DNA from: Coenobita brevimanus
Taxonomy: Eukaryota; Arthropoda; Malacostraca; Decapoda; Coenobitidae
Reading direction: 5' to 3'
Assembly: GCA_032717465.1 (NCBI GenBank)
Contig: CM064713.1
Coordinates: forward strand, 14,394,203-14,458,202
DNA length: 64,000 nt
The notes under the pieces: model-generated
Told to the model about the DNA's origin: nothing
Database searches by the model: none
The model's input: the letters and a program-made list of their open reading frames with translations, nothing else
Made by a program: the position numbers and the translations under genes
Part shown: positions 44,887-56,000 of the stretch, one piece after another
How the letters are laid out: the number at the start of each line of letters is the position of its first letter
Numbering within the stretch: the stretch's first letter is position 1

Positions 44887-45250
44887 TCACCATTTTTCTG
44901 ATCAACTAACTAGTTGGTTAACGCAAGAGTTAACAGTTGCTATTCGTACACTTAGATGAACAACTGTATTACGATTGTATCTAATGTCCGTGGATCATGC
45001 TGGCATGTATAGGTCTTTTCATTTGATGGCAGCTCTTTCGTGTCACAATATTGAGTTTATTTCCATCCTCAAACCCACAATGCCGACATTTCCCGTGCAG
45101 AACCTCATCCTAAGTCTTTAATTGGTCAACTTCTGGCCATGTTTTCCTTCACATTGAAAGCTGTGACCCTCCTCAGATCCGTTTATTGCAACTGCAACTT
45201 GTGGCATCAATCATCCCGGTTAGCATAAATCTTAGGCTATGACAAGTAAC
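44435..45250. other. Anonymous sequence with a (CA)n microsatellite (44818-44884)
   Basis: A pure AC repeat of ~67 bp. The flanks have no supported gene. A diverged pair CATAAACTTC (44470, 44526) hints at a short duplication. Confidence 0.7.
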
Positions 45251-45254
45251 ACGG

Positions 45255-45606
45255 TGAATAATGTGAGTCTGACATTCCTTCACTCCAATTCTTACGGAAT
45301 CATACACAACAATACACTTTGTTACATTGAATTTACTGCAGGTTTATTGAAGTAATGTGTTATAGGCTAGGCCACTAGGCCAAGCAACACTGTGAGTCCA
45401 GAATAATGTGAGTCTGACATTCCTTCATTCCATTTGATACGGAATGATGCACAACATTACACTTTGTTATATTGAATTTACTGTTGATGTATTCAGCTAA
45501 TGTGTGTTGTGAGTGACATTCCTTCACCCCATTTGATACGCAGTGATACACAACAACATTACACTTTGTTATATTGAACTTACTGTAGATTTATTCAAGT
45601 AATACG
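45255..45606. repeat. Imperfect ~100-140-bp tandem repeat, 3 units
   Basis: Three units share CTGACATTCCTTC or GAGTGACATTCCTTC, then GATACACAACAACATTACAC or similar, then TTGTTATATTGAATTTACTG. The first unit carries an extra ~50-bp insert. No ORF. Confidence 0.8.
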
Positions 45607-45629
45607 TTACTGAACCCAACAGTTTCGTC

Positions 45630-45663
<34 letters not shown>

Positions 45664-46204
45664 TTAGATGTGTTTTTCATTCAGCCTGTTGCTTGGAGCT
45701 TAGTGGCAGAATGAGATTAAGTACTTTGACTCTGGATCCTTCCCATAATGCTTCTTTGTGACGTAGCATCATATTCCAGTGTTAATTTCTTGCAGCTCCA
45801 GAGAGAGAGATGGCAGTTTTAGGTAAAGGTAAAGAGTATACGGTAATGAGTGTGTGAGGTGTGAAAGGACAGATGACAGTCGATCAGGGCATGTGTAACA
45901 AATCTCGTGGTTTTATTCTTTCTGGGGACCAATAGTAAGTACAGGTAGTCTCGTTCAGTTTACGGAAAATTCAACCTTCTCTATTAATGTTTTTATTATT
46001 ATTACTATTATTATTATTATTATTATTATTATCATTATTATTATTACCAGTGTGACAGAGATGTTAGAGTTCTTCACGTGTCTTCTTGTTAATGTTATTG
46101 CTGATACTTGTGTGTTGGCAAGAGGAACACATGAAACTGTGGCAACTGGTTGTGTATTCCTGGGTAAGACATTGATTGATTGAAATATTTATTGTTGTGA
46201 AGAT
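45607..46204. other. Anonymous sequence with T-run and (TTA)n
   Basis: T-run 45633-45660 and a TTA repeat at about 45990-46045. No gene supported. Confidence 0.6.
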
Positions 46205-46216
46205 ATACAGAACACG

Positions 46217-46438
46217 TGTGGGTTGCCACACACACCCTTCAGCAAGCACATTTATACACAGTGTGTGGTACAAATTTGTACATACAGTATACAACAAAAG
46301 GAGGTGGTGGGTCTGGCCAAACACACCCTTCAGCAAGCACATTTATACACAGTGTGTGGTACAAATTTGTACATACAGTGTACAACAAAAGGAGGTGGTG
46401 GTGGGTCTGGCCACACACACCCTTCAGCAAACAGAGAT
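46217..46438. repeat. ~91-94-bp minisatellite, 2.5 units
   Basis: CACACCCTTCAGCAAGCACA recurs at about 46231, 46322 and 46416, with TACAAATTTGTACATACAGT in between (itself a small palindrome). The open frames here reflect the repetition only. Confidence 0.9.
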
Positions 46439-46643
46439 GTATATAGTAGCATATGTTTAGTAGGTAGAGTATATACTATAAAATGTAAAGAAATCCATAA
46501 GATATATCAATTATATAGTAAAGTAGCGTTAGAGAAGTTTATGGCGGATTGGTGCATCAAATCAGTCTGATTGATGCCCAGAGAGTGCCATGTAAACAAA
46601 GCCAACGCAGTAGTAGTAGTAGTAATAGCAGTAGTAGTAGTAG
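46439..46643. other. LTR-element left flank with (AGT)n
   Basis: Includes ATGTAAACAAAGCCAACG followed by an AGT run, the same motif that reappears twice right of the LTR element (50251, 50292). Confidence 0.7.
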
Positions 46644-47224
46644 TGTGGTAGGTCTCCATATTATAATTGCAAATCATACTAGATAGATAGATAAATAGAT
46701 AGATAGAGAGACAGATAGAAGCAGGAAGTCAAATGATGAGAAGGTGTTGTGTTTGCGAGAAGCGAGCAGCGCTAAACGCTTACACGGAGGAAAGCTGACG
46801 ACAGCGGCCAGTAAGGAGATGATTCAGTTAGCTGTCAGCAGTCCTCTCGTGAGAAAGTTCTGTTGCCATGAGGAAGATACGTGACACACACACCCTACTA
46901 CACCAGATGTGAGGAAAGAGAGTTTAGAAGGAGACAAGCGACCCTATAGAGAGGTCGAGACGGAGATTAGCTTTAGAACAGAGAGAGAGAGAGAGATAGC
47001 GAGACAGGGAGGTAGCTACCCAGGACTTATACTATTATACCTGTTTAATATTTCCAAGACAAATAAAAATAGTCCCATACTATTCTTTACCTCTCCCGTC
47101 ACTACATGACATCTGGTGGGGAAACTACTACAAGATATAAAAGCCGCTCGACCACAAGTCTAAAATATACGCCTCTACAAGCAAATACAAAGTCGCTGCT
47201 TTATGATACAAAGTCTTTATGACA
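46644..47224 (+). repeat. 5' LTR of non-autonomous LTR retrotransposon (581 bp)
   Basis: Begins TGTGGTAGGTCTCC and ends TCTTTATGACA. It repeats directly at 49679-50238 with only about two substitutions that I see in the shared part, plus a 21-bp stretch present here near 47181-47201. TATAAAA at 47136-47142 is the likely LTR promoter. Contains GATA and GA microsatellite stretches. GTAG flanks the element on both sides (46640-46643, 50239-50242). Confidence 0.92.
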
Positions 47225-49678
47225 TTTGGTAGCAGCGAACGTATACGAACCTCGTCTACGAATCAACATTAAATTCCTACAAAATATCAAGATTGACAAC
47301 AACCAACAATATCAGCTCCTGCCCCCTCCGTCTTCCAGATCATTACGCTGATGCAGAGGTCAAGAGATCACTCGACGCCTTGCAAGTAGCTTAACGACAA
47401 ACCAGCAAATCTGCGGACATCGTCTCCGAATTAAAAGCAAATTTCTACAAAAGCAACCGAGACTACAAGGTTAGCTTCAGTTCTACAAAGTCTACAGCCA
47501 TCTACAATCAACTACAGCCATCTACAATCAACTACAATTAACAACTCTACGTCGTCTGTATAATCTTCTACACGCACCTACAAGTAGCGGCAGTCTTCAT
47601 CCCACAACGAATAAATCACTAGAGAAAAGGACAGAGAAAACTTCCACATAGAATAAAGGGAACAAACAAACGAAGAGTGAGACACGATTTACAACTCATC
47701 TTACTCACTCGTCTTCACTCAAGTTACTCATCGCTACTCATTCACTCACCACAGCTACCAGTGTGGGAAGTTGAGGTCATCATGCGTGCTTGCTGAACAG
47801 ACGCCACGTCAGTCAACACACCACCTGCACCACCACTCACACCATTTCCCACCACGGTAAAAATTAGTAAGTTACATAGTTACTTCATTTATACAATACA
47901 CAGTGATAGACAATAAGCTTCTGCACAAACATATAAAACGTGTTGTATAGTTACAACTTAAATTCATATACCTACTTCAATTATCTTCATAATTCAATCA
48001 TTAAATACTTGCACCAACAATAAATATTCTACACTGTATATATTCATTCATTTAGTATAACATTTATTTACGGTCAACGAGTGTTACCATTTATACCTAC
48101 GTAAAATACGTGTTTCATACATACAACTATACATTAATTATATCTACAAAGTAATAAAGAAAATATACCATCACAATTACTCAGTGAGCAATTAAAAGAA
48201 CTGTATTAAACATTTATTGATTAAAGCTACCTAGTGGAAACAGATAAATTAAGTTACAAGGTAAACTAGAAAAAAAAAAAAAAAAATGGCCAACACAAAT
48301 GCCGTTAGCAAGAGTGAACATCTTCAACACAATCGTGAAGACAATGATTTCCACACAGTGCTGACACACATATTACTCACGATAGGTACAGGTGAACAAC
48401 AAATCAGTGTGTATAGTTAATACTGTATATATGTATATATATTTTTTTTATATAAAATAACAAAATATGGGACTATATAATATCATTTTATAGTATCTGT
48501 GCAATATAAACTAAACTTTGAAAAAGTATCCCAAGAAAATTAGCCAGTAATTATGTAACCATGAACAACATGGAAACAAGCGTACACAAGCAAAGAGAAA
48601 CAAACTATGGAAAATCAATACATACAAAAAAAAAAAAAAAAAGAAAGAAAGAAAAGTAAAACAGAAAAAAGAGAAATAGAGTAAGATCACATAACAAACA
48701 AATGAAAATAAGTGTAAGTGTTACTACATAAGCCAAAATACCACATAAACTACAAACAAAAAAAAGCAAATTGTTGTCTCCACATACAAGTGGCACGACA
48801 CATCATCACTATCATCGACCGCAGCATATGTTAGGACTGCAGTTATTACAATTGTTACTCCATATTATAATTATGTAACGACAAACGATTGCATTATGTT
48901 ACACTTTGCCAATTATGTAACAGTTGCATTAACAAGATGTAACTTTTATGTAACTTTAACTACAATTATGTACCTACAAACGATATGTAACAATTATGTA
49001 ACGACAAACGATTGCATTATGTTACACTTTGCCAATTATGTAACAGTTGCATTAACAAGATGTAACTTTTATGTAACTTTAACAACAATTATGTACCTAC
49101 AAACGATATGTAACAATTATGTAACGACAAAACAGTTGCATTAACAAGATGTAACTTTTATGTAACTATAATTATAAGGCCAACACAATTATGCATTAAC
49201 ACAATATTTGGTAACAATTCATAAAATGTTACAATTATGTAGTACCACAATGTTAGTACAATATTATAAGTCATACAATTATAGCACAATTCTATATTAC
49301 CAGTATCATCATACAAGTTAGGTGAAATATTAGACATTACTAAAGTGATAACTCAAATATGTAATGTATAACCTAGCAGTATTACCATTGCACAATTATA
49401 TGCGTACGTCTGTTGTACATGCACGTCTTACAAGTGTTATACAACAACCATTGCATTTATTCAAATATGTATACAACTTGTTTAAATGTAATATTACTGA
49501 ATAATCACTATTTACTATGAATAATATATGTATACAATATTCATACAATTATGTTACTTTACAATATTATGTATTTCACTTAATTAGCTTATAAGTTCAT
49601 TATAATGTATATATAATATGTATTAATATGTTATGACTATTAAATGTCGATGGTACGCCATTTTGCGCGGCAGAGCAA
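47225..49678 (+). mobile_element. Non-coding interior of the LTR element (LARD-like)
   Basis: Starts right after the LTR with TTTGGTAGCAGCG; TGGTAGCAG (47227-47235) complements the last nine bases of initiator tRNA-Met (CUGCUACCA), so this is the likely primer-binding site. The next 2.4 kb contain no gag, protease, RT or integrase frame. Instead there is C/T/A-rich unstructured DNA and a 123-bp tandem repeat. No clean polypurine tract precedes the 3' LTR (GGCAGAGCAA is the nearest). The element must depend on another element's proteins. Confidence 0.82.
48871..49170. repeat. 123-bp tandem repeat, ~2.4 units, inside the LTR element
   Basis: TTATGTAACG starts units at 48871, 48994 and 49117. 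GTTGCATTAACAAGATGTAA is shared. 123 is a multiple of three, so an open frame appears, with no protein character. Confidence 0.92.
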
Positions 49679-50238
49679 TGTGGTAGGTCTCCATATTATA
49701 ATTGCAAATCATACTAGATAGATAGATAAATAGATAGATAGAGAGACAGATAGAAGCAGGAAGTCAAATGATGAGAAGGTGTTGTGTTTGCGAGAAGCGA
49801 GCAGCGCTAAACGCTTACACGGAGGAAAGCTGACGACAGCGGCCAGTAAGGAGATGATTCAGTTAGCTGTCAGCAGTCCTCTCGTGAGAAAGTTCTGTTG
49901 CCATGAGGAAGATACGTGACACACACACCCTACTACACGAGATGTTAGGAAAGAGAGTTTAGAAGGAGACAAGCGACCCTATAGAGAGGTCGAGACGGAG
50001 ATTAGCTTTAGAACAGAGAGAGAGAGAGAGATAGCGAGACAGGGAGGTAGCTACCCAGGACTTATACTATTATACCTGTTTAATATTTCCAAGACAAATA
50101 AAAATAGTCCCATACTATTCTTTACCTCTCCCGTCACTACATGACATCTGGTGGGGAAACTACTACAAGATATAAAAGCCGCTCGACCACAAGTCTAAAA
50201 TATACGCCTCTACAATTAACTACAAAGTCTTTATGACA
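49679..50238 (+). repeat. 3' LTR of non-autonomous LTR retrotransposon (560 bp)
   Basis: Direct copy of 46644-47224, from TGTGGTAGG to TTATGACA, lacking a 21-bp stretch near its end. Its TATA box is at 50171-50177. Confidence 0.92.
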
Positions 50239-50500
50239 GTAGTAGTAGTATGTAAACAAAGCCAACGTTGTAGTAGTAGTAGTAGTAGTAGTATGTAAAC
50301 AAAGCCAACGTTGTAGTAGTAGTAGAAGTACTACTTCTACTAGTAGTAGTAGTAGTAGCAGCAGTATTAGTATTAGTAGCATTGGTGGTGGTGGTATGTT
50401 TAATTACCACCACCAACACTACTACTACTGTTATTGCTACAATTATTGCTACTGCTACTACTACTAATTATGAGTATAATTTTGAAATAATAATAATAAT
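50239..50500. repeat. (AGT)n/(ACT)n microsatellite with ATGTAAACAAAGCCAACG units
   Basis: Two further copies of the ATGTAAACAAAGCCAACGTT unit separated by AGT runs, then an inverted ACT run, giving a large imperfect AGT/ACT hairpin near 50320-50350. Confidence 0.85.
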
Positions 50501-51055
50501 AATTATAATAATGACGGAGTGCGGTAGCATTCCGTCAGTAGGAATGACGCAGGTTCAAAATAGCGTCCTGTACTGTAGGGTGTGGCAGCATTCGCGCCAA
50601 AGCTGTCGCAAAACCCAGTTCAAAGCTTATGAACTAAAAGACCTTCGCTATCCAAGTACAAAACTACCCGCAAAGTCTTGCTAACTTTCGTAGGAGTCGC
50701 AAAATCGAACCGCAAAAATATCGATTATGTTGTTTCTTCTTTATCTGTTATGTCTAAAACAAAAACGCGTACGCGAGCGTACTATACCAAAACGCCGCTT
50801 CTCAAATGTAGATGTTTGTTTTCATGTTTAGAAAAGCATTCAGGCTGCTGTTGGCGAGTTGCAGCCTGAACCATTAAGTACGCCATTTTGCGCAATATTT
50901 GTTAGCTACAGCCATCTCACGGTTAATGAACGGACCAAAACACTTCTTTTCACGGGAAGGCAGCCTCGTTTTAGTCTTTCAGTATGCTGTGCATGTAACA
51001 GTCCAAGTCTAACCCTTCCTTTGTGCATAATTATACTTCCACAAAAAGATCATAA
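50501..51055. other. Anonymous sequence, no supported gene
   Basis: Includes a weak tRNA-like word (GGTAGCATTCCGT ... GGTTCAAAAT, about 50522-50560) that I do not call, and a short hairpin CAGGCTGC...GCAGCCTG (50840-50868). Confidence 0.4.
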
Positions 51056-51457
51056 ACTAGAAAACAAAGATTTTCTTCTAAAATGATTGTTAAGATGTAG
51101 TAATGGCAAAAGTGCACAGATAAAAGATGAAAAAAGCACAGAAACAAGAGAGCATTGAGGATGGCAGGAGGTTGGAGACCTATACCCATTACTACATTGC
51201 ACCAGCTACAAGTTTGTGGCTAAAGTGTGCAATGTAGTAATGGCTATAGGTCTACAAATCTCCTATACCTATTACTACATTGCACCAGCTACAAGTTTGT
51301 GGCTAAAGTGTGCAATGTAGTAATGGCTATAGGTCTACAAATCTCCTCCCATCCTGAATGCTCTCTTGTTTCTGTGCTTTTTTCATCTCTTATCTGTGCT
51401 CTTCTGCCATTCCTACATCTTAACAATCATTTAGAAGAACGTTTTTGTTTTCTAGTA
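51056..51457. mobile_element. Nested fold-back element
   Basis: Outer arms (51056-51175 and 51340-51457) are inverted copies starting CTAGAAAACAAA. The centre holds two direct copies of an ~84-bp unit that is itself a hairpin: CATTACTACATTGCAC ... GTGCAATGTAGTAATG. No ORF. The superfamily is unknown. Confidence 0.85.
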
Positions 51458-51876
51458 ATAATAATAATAATAACAACAGGAATGTGGGTGAATATAACGT
51501 GTGTGTGTGTGTATGTGTGTGTGTGTGTGTGTCTTCTCGTTGGCCTTCCGCTTTTTCTCTCGTCTCCTTTCTTCCTTCTCTATATTCCAGCAACAAAGCA
51601 AAACTATCATCATCATCATCAATATCTATACAGTTTCAGCTTCATCATTATCACCATCATCGAAAACATCATCACCGTCATCACTACTATCACCATCATC
51701 ATCATCACCACCACCACAATCATCACCACCACCATCGCCATTATAAACTCGTTAGATCTTATTATTATATATCCGCATCACAAGCTACAGGAGAACAGAA
51801 GGCGAGATGAAGTAAGGTGCAGCGGCCTGGCACTACTACACCTGTACACAGCTCAAACCTTCACCAACATTAACAT

Positions 51877-51945
<69 letters not shown>

Positions 51946-51950
51946 CCAGT
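51458..51950. repeat. Cluster of microsatellites (AAT, GT, ATC/ACC, TCTG, TC)
   Basis: AAT run 51456-51475, GT run 51499-51533, CAT/CAC-type run about 51605-51745, TCTG/TC run 51878-51942. Frames through them are low-complexity artefacts. Confidence 0.9.
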
Positions 51951-52219
51951 TCCCCTAATAATTCACCTCTTCCGCCACTCAAATTCTATATCTTAGTCGC
52001 TGGTCCATAACTTCGGCTCCACAACAAAACTTAACCAAACAAAAAATGGTTATTCTTTTGACAGCTTCCGGTGCGAGTGAGAAGGTGCGTGGGGACGTGA
52101 GTGGTGGATGGAGTGGGAGAGAGTGTGGTAGAGGGTGTGAGAGGGTGAGTGGGCCAGCATGGGGGTCGAGGGGCGCCTTGTATTGAGTGCAAAATGGCGT
52201 CCACTCGATCCTCTATTGA

Positions 52220-52723
52220 CTTTGTGGTCGGATACAGGCGCACAAGTGGCGGAAGGGGAGGGGCAGCGACCCCACCTCCACCCCCACAGTCTCTACCACC
52301 ACCGCTGCCCCCTCTTCCACCCCCACCTCCTTCTCCTTCCTTTCCTTCCACCCCAATTCCTCCTCCCCCTACGTCCCTTCCTCTACTACCTCGTCAGAGG
52401 GGCCCAAGACCCCGCGCTTCGCTCCCGCCAGAGTCAGGGACGAGGCTAAGATGATGAAGGAGGCCGAGGCGCGGCGGCAGGAGGCCGAGCGGCGCCGCAA
52501 CCAGCAGTTGGAAGAGAAGCGCCAGCAGGCCAAAGAGAGACGGGATGCGGCGCAGAGGCGCGTGGTGGAAGAGCGAGAAAGGAAGGAAAATGAGCTGCGA
52601 CGGGATGTGCAACGCCGCGAAAAGGCCGCCCAGCTCCGGTTGAAGGCGTTGGAAAAGGAACGACGGGAGGAGGCCGAACGCAGGCGTCGTGAAAAAGAAA
52701 TGCGGGGCGGAGCAGCGTGGTAG
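52220..52723 (+). pseudogene. Arg/Glu-rich coiled-coil exon (MAP7/ensconsin-like?), frame lost at the 3' end
   Basis: One frame stays open from the stop at 52217-52219: a Ser/Thr/Pro-rich linker (TSTPTVSTTTAAPSSTPTSF, then SSSPYVPSSTTSSEGPKTPR), then FAPARVRDEAKMMKEAEARR, RNQQLEEKRQQAKERRDAAQ, RRVVEERERKENELRRDVQR, REKAAQLRLKALEKERREEA and ERRRREKEM. Such charged single helices occur in MAP7/ensconsin and trichohyalin-type proteins; the assignment is tentative. The frame ends at TAG (52721-52723), but the neighbouring frame carries on with AEQRGRGQEEAEQRRRGQE, so a small indel near 52700 has probably cut a longer EAEQRRRGQE-repeat protein. A Met start (MASTRSS, 52194) lies in a different frame, so an intron or another indel is needed to join it; TACAG at 52233-52237 is a possible acceptor. 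Confidence 0.55.
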
Positions 52724-55470
52724 GGGGCAGGAAGAGGCGGAGCAACGTCGTAGGGGGCAGGAATAGGCGGAGCAGCGTCGTAGGGAGGAGGAGGGACCTC
52801 GAGGAAAGACGACCTCGGGGGCAAGATGACCCCAGGGAAGAGAATAGCACGGGGGCAAGACGACCCCGGGGCAAGAAGAACACGGAGACAAGACGACCCC
52901 GGAAAACAGAAGAACTTAGGGGCAAGACGACACAGGGAAACATGAGAACCTGGGGGCAAGATGACCCCGGGATACAGAACAACTTGGAGGCAAGACGATC
53001 CCGGGAAAGAGAAGAACCCGGGTGCATAATAGCCTCGCAAAAGAGAAGAACCTGGGAGCAAGAAGAATCCTGGAAGAAGAAGAAGAACCTGGGGTCAAGA
53101 AGAACCAAGGAAACAGAAGAACCGGGGGCAAGACAGCCCCGGGAATGAGAAGAGGAACTCGAAGGCAAAACAGCCCCGGGAAAGAGAAGAACCCGGGGAC
53201 AATACAGCCCCGGGAAAGAGAAGAATCCGGGGACAAGACAGCCCCGGGAAAGAGAAGAATCCGGGGACAAGACAGCCCCGGGAAAGAGAAGAATCCGGGG
53301 ACAAGACAGCCCCGGGAAAGAGAAGAATCCGGGGACAAGACAGCCCCGGGAAAGAGAAGAATCCGGGGGCAAAACAGCCCCGGGAAAGAGAAGAAGAACC
53401 CGGGGGCAATACAGCCCCGGGAAAGAGAAGAACCCGGGGGCAAGACGGCCCCGGGAAACAGATGAACCCGGGAACAAAACTACCCCAGGAAAGAAGAGAA
53501 CCTGCGGCAAGAACCCGGAAAACAGAAGAACCCGGGGGCAAGACGGCCCCGGGAAAGCAGAACCCGGGCCAAACTACCCCAAGAAAGAAGAACCTGGGAA
53601 AGAGAAGAACAAAGAAAAGAACCCGGGGGCAAGACGGCCCCGTTAAAGAGAACAACCCGTGAAGAAGAAGGAGAACCTGGGGCAAAACTACCCCAAGACA
53701 GAGATGAACCTGGGGGCAAGAAGAACCCGGGAAGAAAAACCCGGGGGCAAGACGACCCCGGGAAAGAGAAGAACCTGGGAGCAAGAAGAACAACCTGCGG
53801 GCAAGACGACCCCGGGAAAGAAGAACCCGGGGGAAGACAGCCCCGGGAAAGAGAAGAACCCGGGGCAAGACAGCCCCGGGGAAGAGAAGAACCCGGGGCA
53901 AGACAGCCCCGGGGAAGAGAAGAACCCGGGGACAAAACGGCCCCGTTAGAGAAGAACCTGGGAGCAAGAACAACCCGGGAAGAAGAAGGAGAACCTGGGG
54001 CAAAACTACCCCAAGAAAGAGAAGAACCTGGAGGCAAGAAGAACCCGGGAAACAGAAGAACCCGGGGGAAAGACGACCCCGGACAAAAGAAGAACCTTGG
54101 AGCAAGAACAACCCGCGGGCAAGACAGCCCCGGGAAAGAGATCCCAGGGACAAGACAGCCCCGGGAAAGAAAAGAACCCGGGGGCAACAGCCCCGGGAAA
54201 GAGAGGAACCCGTGGAAAAGACAGCCCCTGGAAAGAGAGGAACCCGGGGACAAGACAGCCCCGGGAAAGAGAGGAACCCGGGGACAAGACGACCCCGGGA
54301 AAGATAAGTACCCGGGGACATTATAGCCCCGGAAAAGAGAAGAACCCGGAGGCAAGACAGCCCCGGGAACGAGAAGAACTCGAGGGCAAGACGGCCCTGG
54401 GAAACAGAAAAAGAACCCAGGGCAAGACGGTCCCGGGAAAGAGAAGAACCCGGGGGCAAGACAGCCCTGAGAAAGAAGAATCCGGGGGCAAGACAGCCCT
54501 GAGAAAGAAGAATCCGGGGGCAAGACAGCCCTGAGAAAGAAGAATCCGGGGGCAAGACAGCCCTGAGAAAGAAGAATCCGGGGGTAAGACAGCCCTGAGA
54601 AAGAAGAATCCGGGGGCAAGACGACCCCGGAATAGAGAAGAACCCGGGGACAAGACAACCCCGGGAAAGAAGAACCCAGGGGCATAATAGCCTCGAGAAA
54701 GAGAAGAACCTGGGGGCAAGAAGAACCCGGGAAGAAGAACCCGGGGAAGAGAAGAACCCGGGAAGAAGAAGAACCCGGGGAAGAGAAGAACCCGGGAAGA
54801 AGAACCCGGGGAAGAGGAGAACCCGGGAAGAAGAAGAACCCGGGGAAGAGAGGAACCCGGGGGCAAGACGGGGCCCGGGAAGGAGCAGAATCCGGAACAA
54901 CACGGCCTCAGGAGACCGAAGAAAACGGGAGCAAGCCGACCCTGGGAAAGAGAAGAACCCAGGGACAAGACACCCCCGGGATAGAGAAGAACCCGGGGGT
55001 AAGACAGCCCTGAGAAAGAGAAGAACCCGGGGGTAAGACAGCCCTGGGAAAGAGAAGAACCCGGGGGTAAGACACCCCCGGGATAGAGAAGAACCCGGGG
55101 GTAAGACACCCCCGGGATAGAGAAGAACCCGGGGGTAAGACGACCACTGGGAGAAGACCCCCTGACAAAGACGACCCCTTGGGGATAATGAACCAGGGGC
55201 AAGAACCCGGGAAAGAGATGACCCTGGGACAAGAATGCCTCTGAGGAAAGACCCCGGGGGCAAGACAACCCCGGGGAAGAGAAGACCTCGGGGGCAAGAC
55301 AACCCCGGGGAAGAGAAGACCTCGGGGGCAAGACAACCCCGGGGAAGAGAAGACCTCGGGGGCAAGACAACCCCGGGGAAGAGAAGACCTCGGGGGCAAG
55401 ACGACCCAATGATATGAACAAACCGGGGGCAAGACGACCCCAGGGCAAGAAGACCTCGGGGGCAAGACAT
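52724..55470. repeat. 2.7-kb CCCGGG-rich ~34-bp hairpin minisatellite
   Basis: Dozens of units of the form GAAGAACCCGGGGGCAAGAC then AGCCCCGGGAAAGA. The commonest period is 34 bp, with longer and shorter variants (for example an 18-21-bp sub-array at 54720-54850 and a 44-bp form at 55250-55400). Each unit contains CCGGGG...CCCCGG around a 9-base loop. Since 34 is not a multiple of three and units lack stops, every frame on both strands is open for hundreds of codons; none is credited as a gene. Confidence 0.95.
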
Positions 55471-55529
55471 CACTTATCACACATCACTTATTACTGGCCT
55501 GCCACCCACTCTGAGCTCCAACAACAAAA

Positions 55530-55677
55530 ACAACAGTAATAATAATAATAATAATAATAATAATGGTAGTAGTAGTAGTGGTAGAAATAATAATAATAAT
55601 AATAATAATAGTAGTAGTAGTAGTTGGTGTAGTAGAAATTGTAGTAATAATAATAATAATAATAATTAATAATATTT
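55530..55677. repeat. (AAT)n/(AGT)n microsatellite
   Basis: Alternating AAT and AGT runs that lead directly into the T-run end of the SINE. Confidence 0.9.
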
Positions 55678-56000
55678 TTTTTTTTTATGTTTTACGCCAT
55701 GTCCCCTTTTATCGATAAGGGCTAAGGCGTTGCCCCTGGGTAGAGAACTTTGGTTGTGTAGCGTGTACCACTTTATGACCGGATGCCCTTCCCGATGTCT
55801 ACCAATGACCTTTGGGTGGACTTGAACCTCCGACCCTTCGGTCAGAGCGCTCAAACCCACTGAGCCATGGCTGCTACAACCAGCTAGGTGACAGGAGAGC
55901 GCTACCTCTCTCGGCAAGGCAGCTTTCCCGGCCGCGGCGTGAACTCAAAACTCTTCGGTCTCAAGTCAGGCGCTCTGCCACTGAGCCGCCATGCCCCCAA
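55678..56000 (-). mobile_element. Dimeric tRNA-derived SINE
   Basis: The minus strand has two tRNA-like modules. One starts GGCGGCTCAGTGGCAGAGCG (around 55990). The other starts GCCATGGCTCAGTGGGTTTG (around 55868) and has the B box GGTTCAAGTCC (about 55818). The 3' end is an A-run. AAT microsatellites flank both sides. The first module's family also occurs at 14124-14246. Confidence 0.7.

Noticed and set aside
50501..50600. tRNA-like sequence (GGTTCAAAAT)
   Set aside because: Only a partial B box, with no paired arms.
53095..55473. 792-codon minus-strand reading frame
   Set aside because: It is produced by a ~34-bp tandem array lacking stops; overlapping frames on both strands are equally open and the composition follows the repeat.
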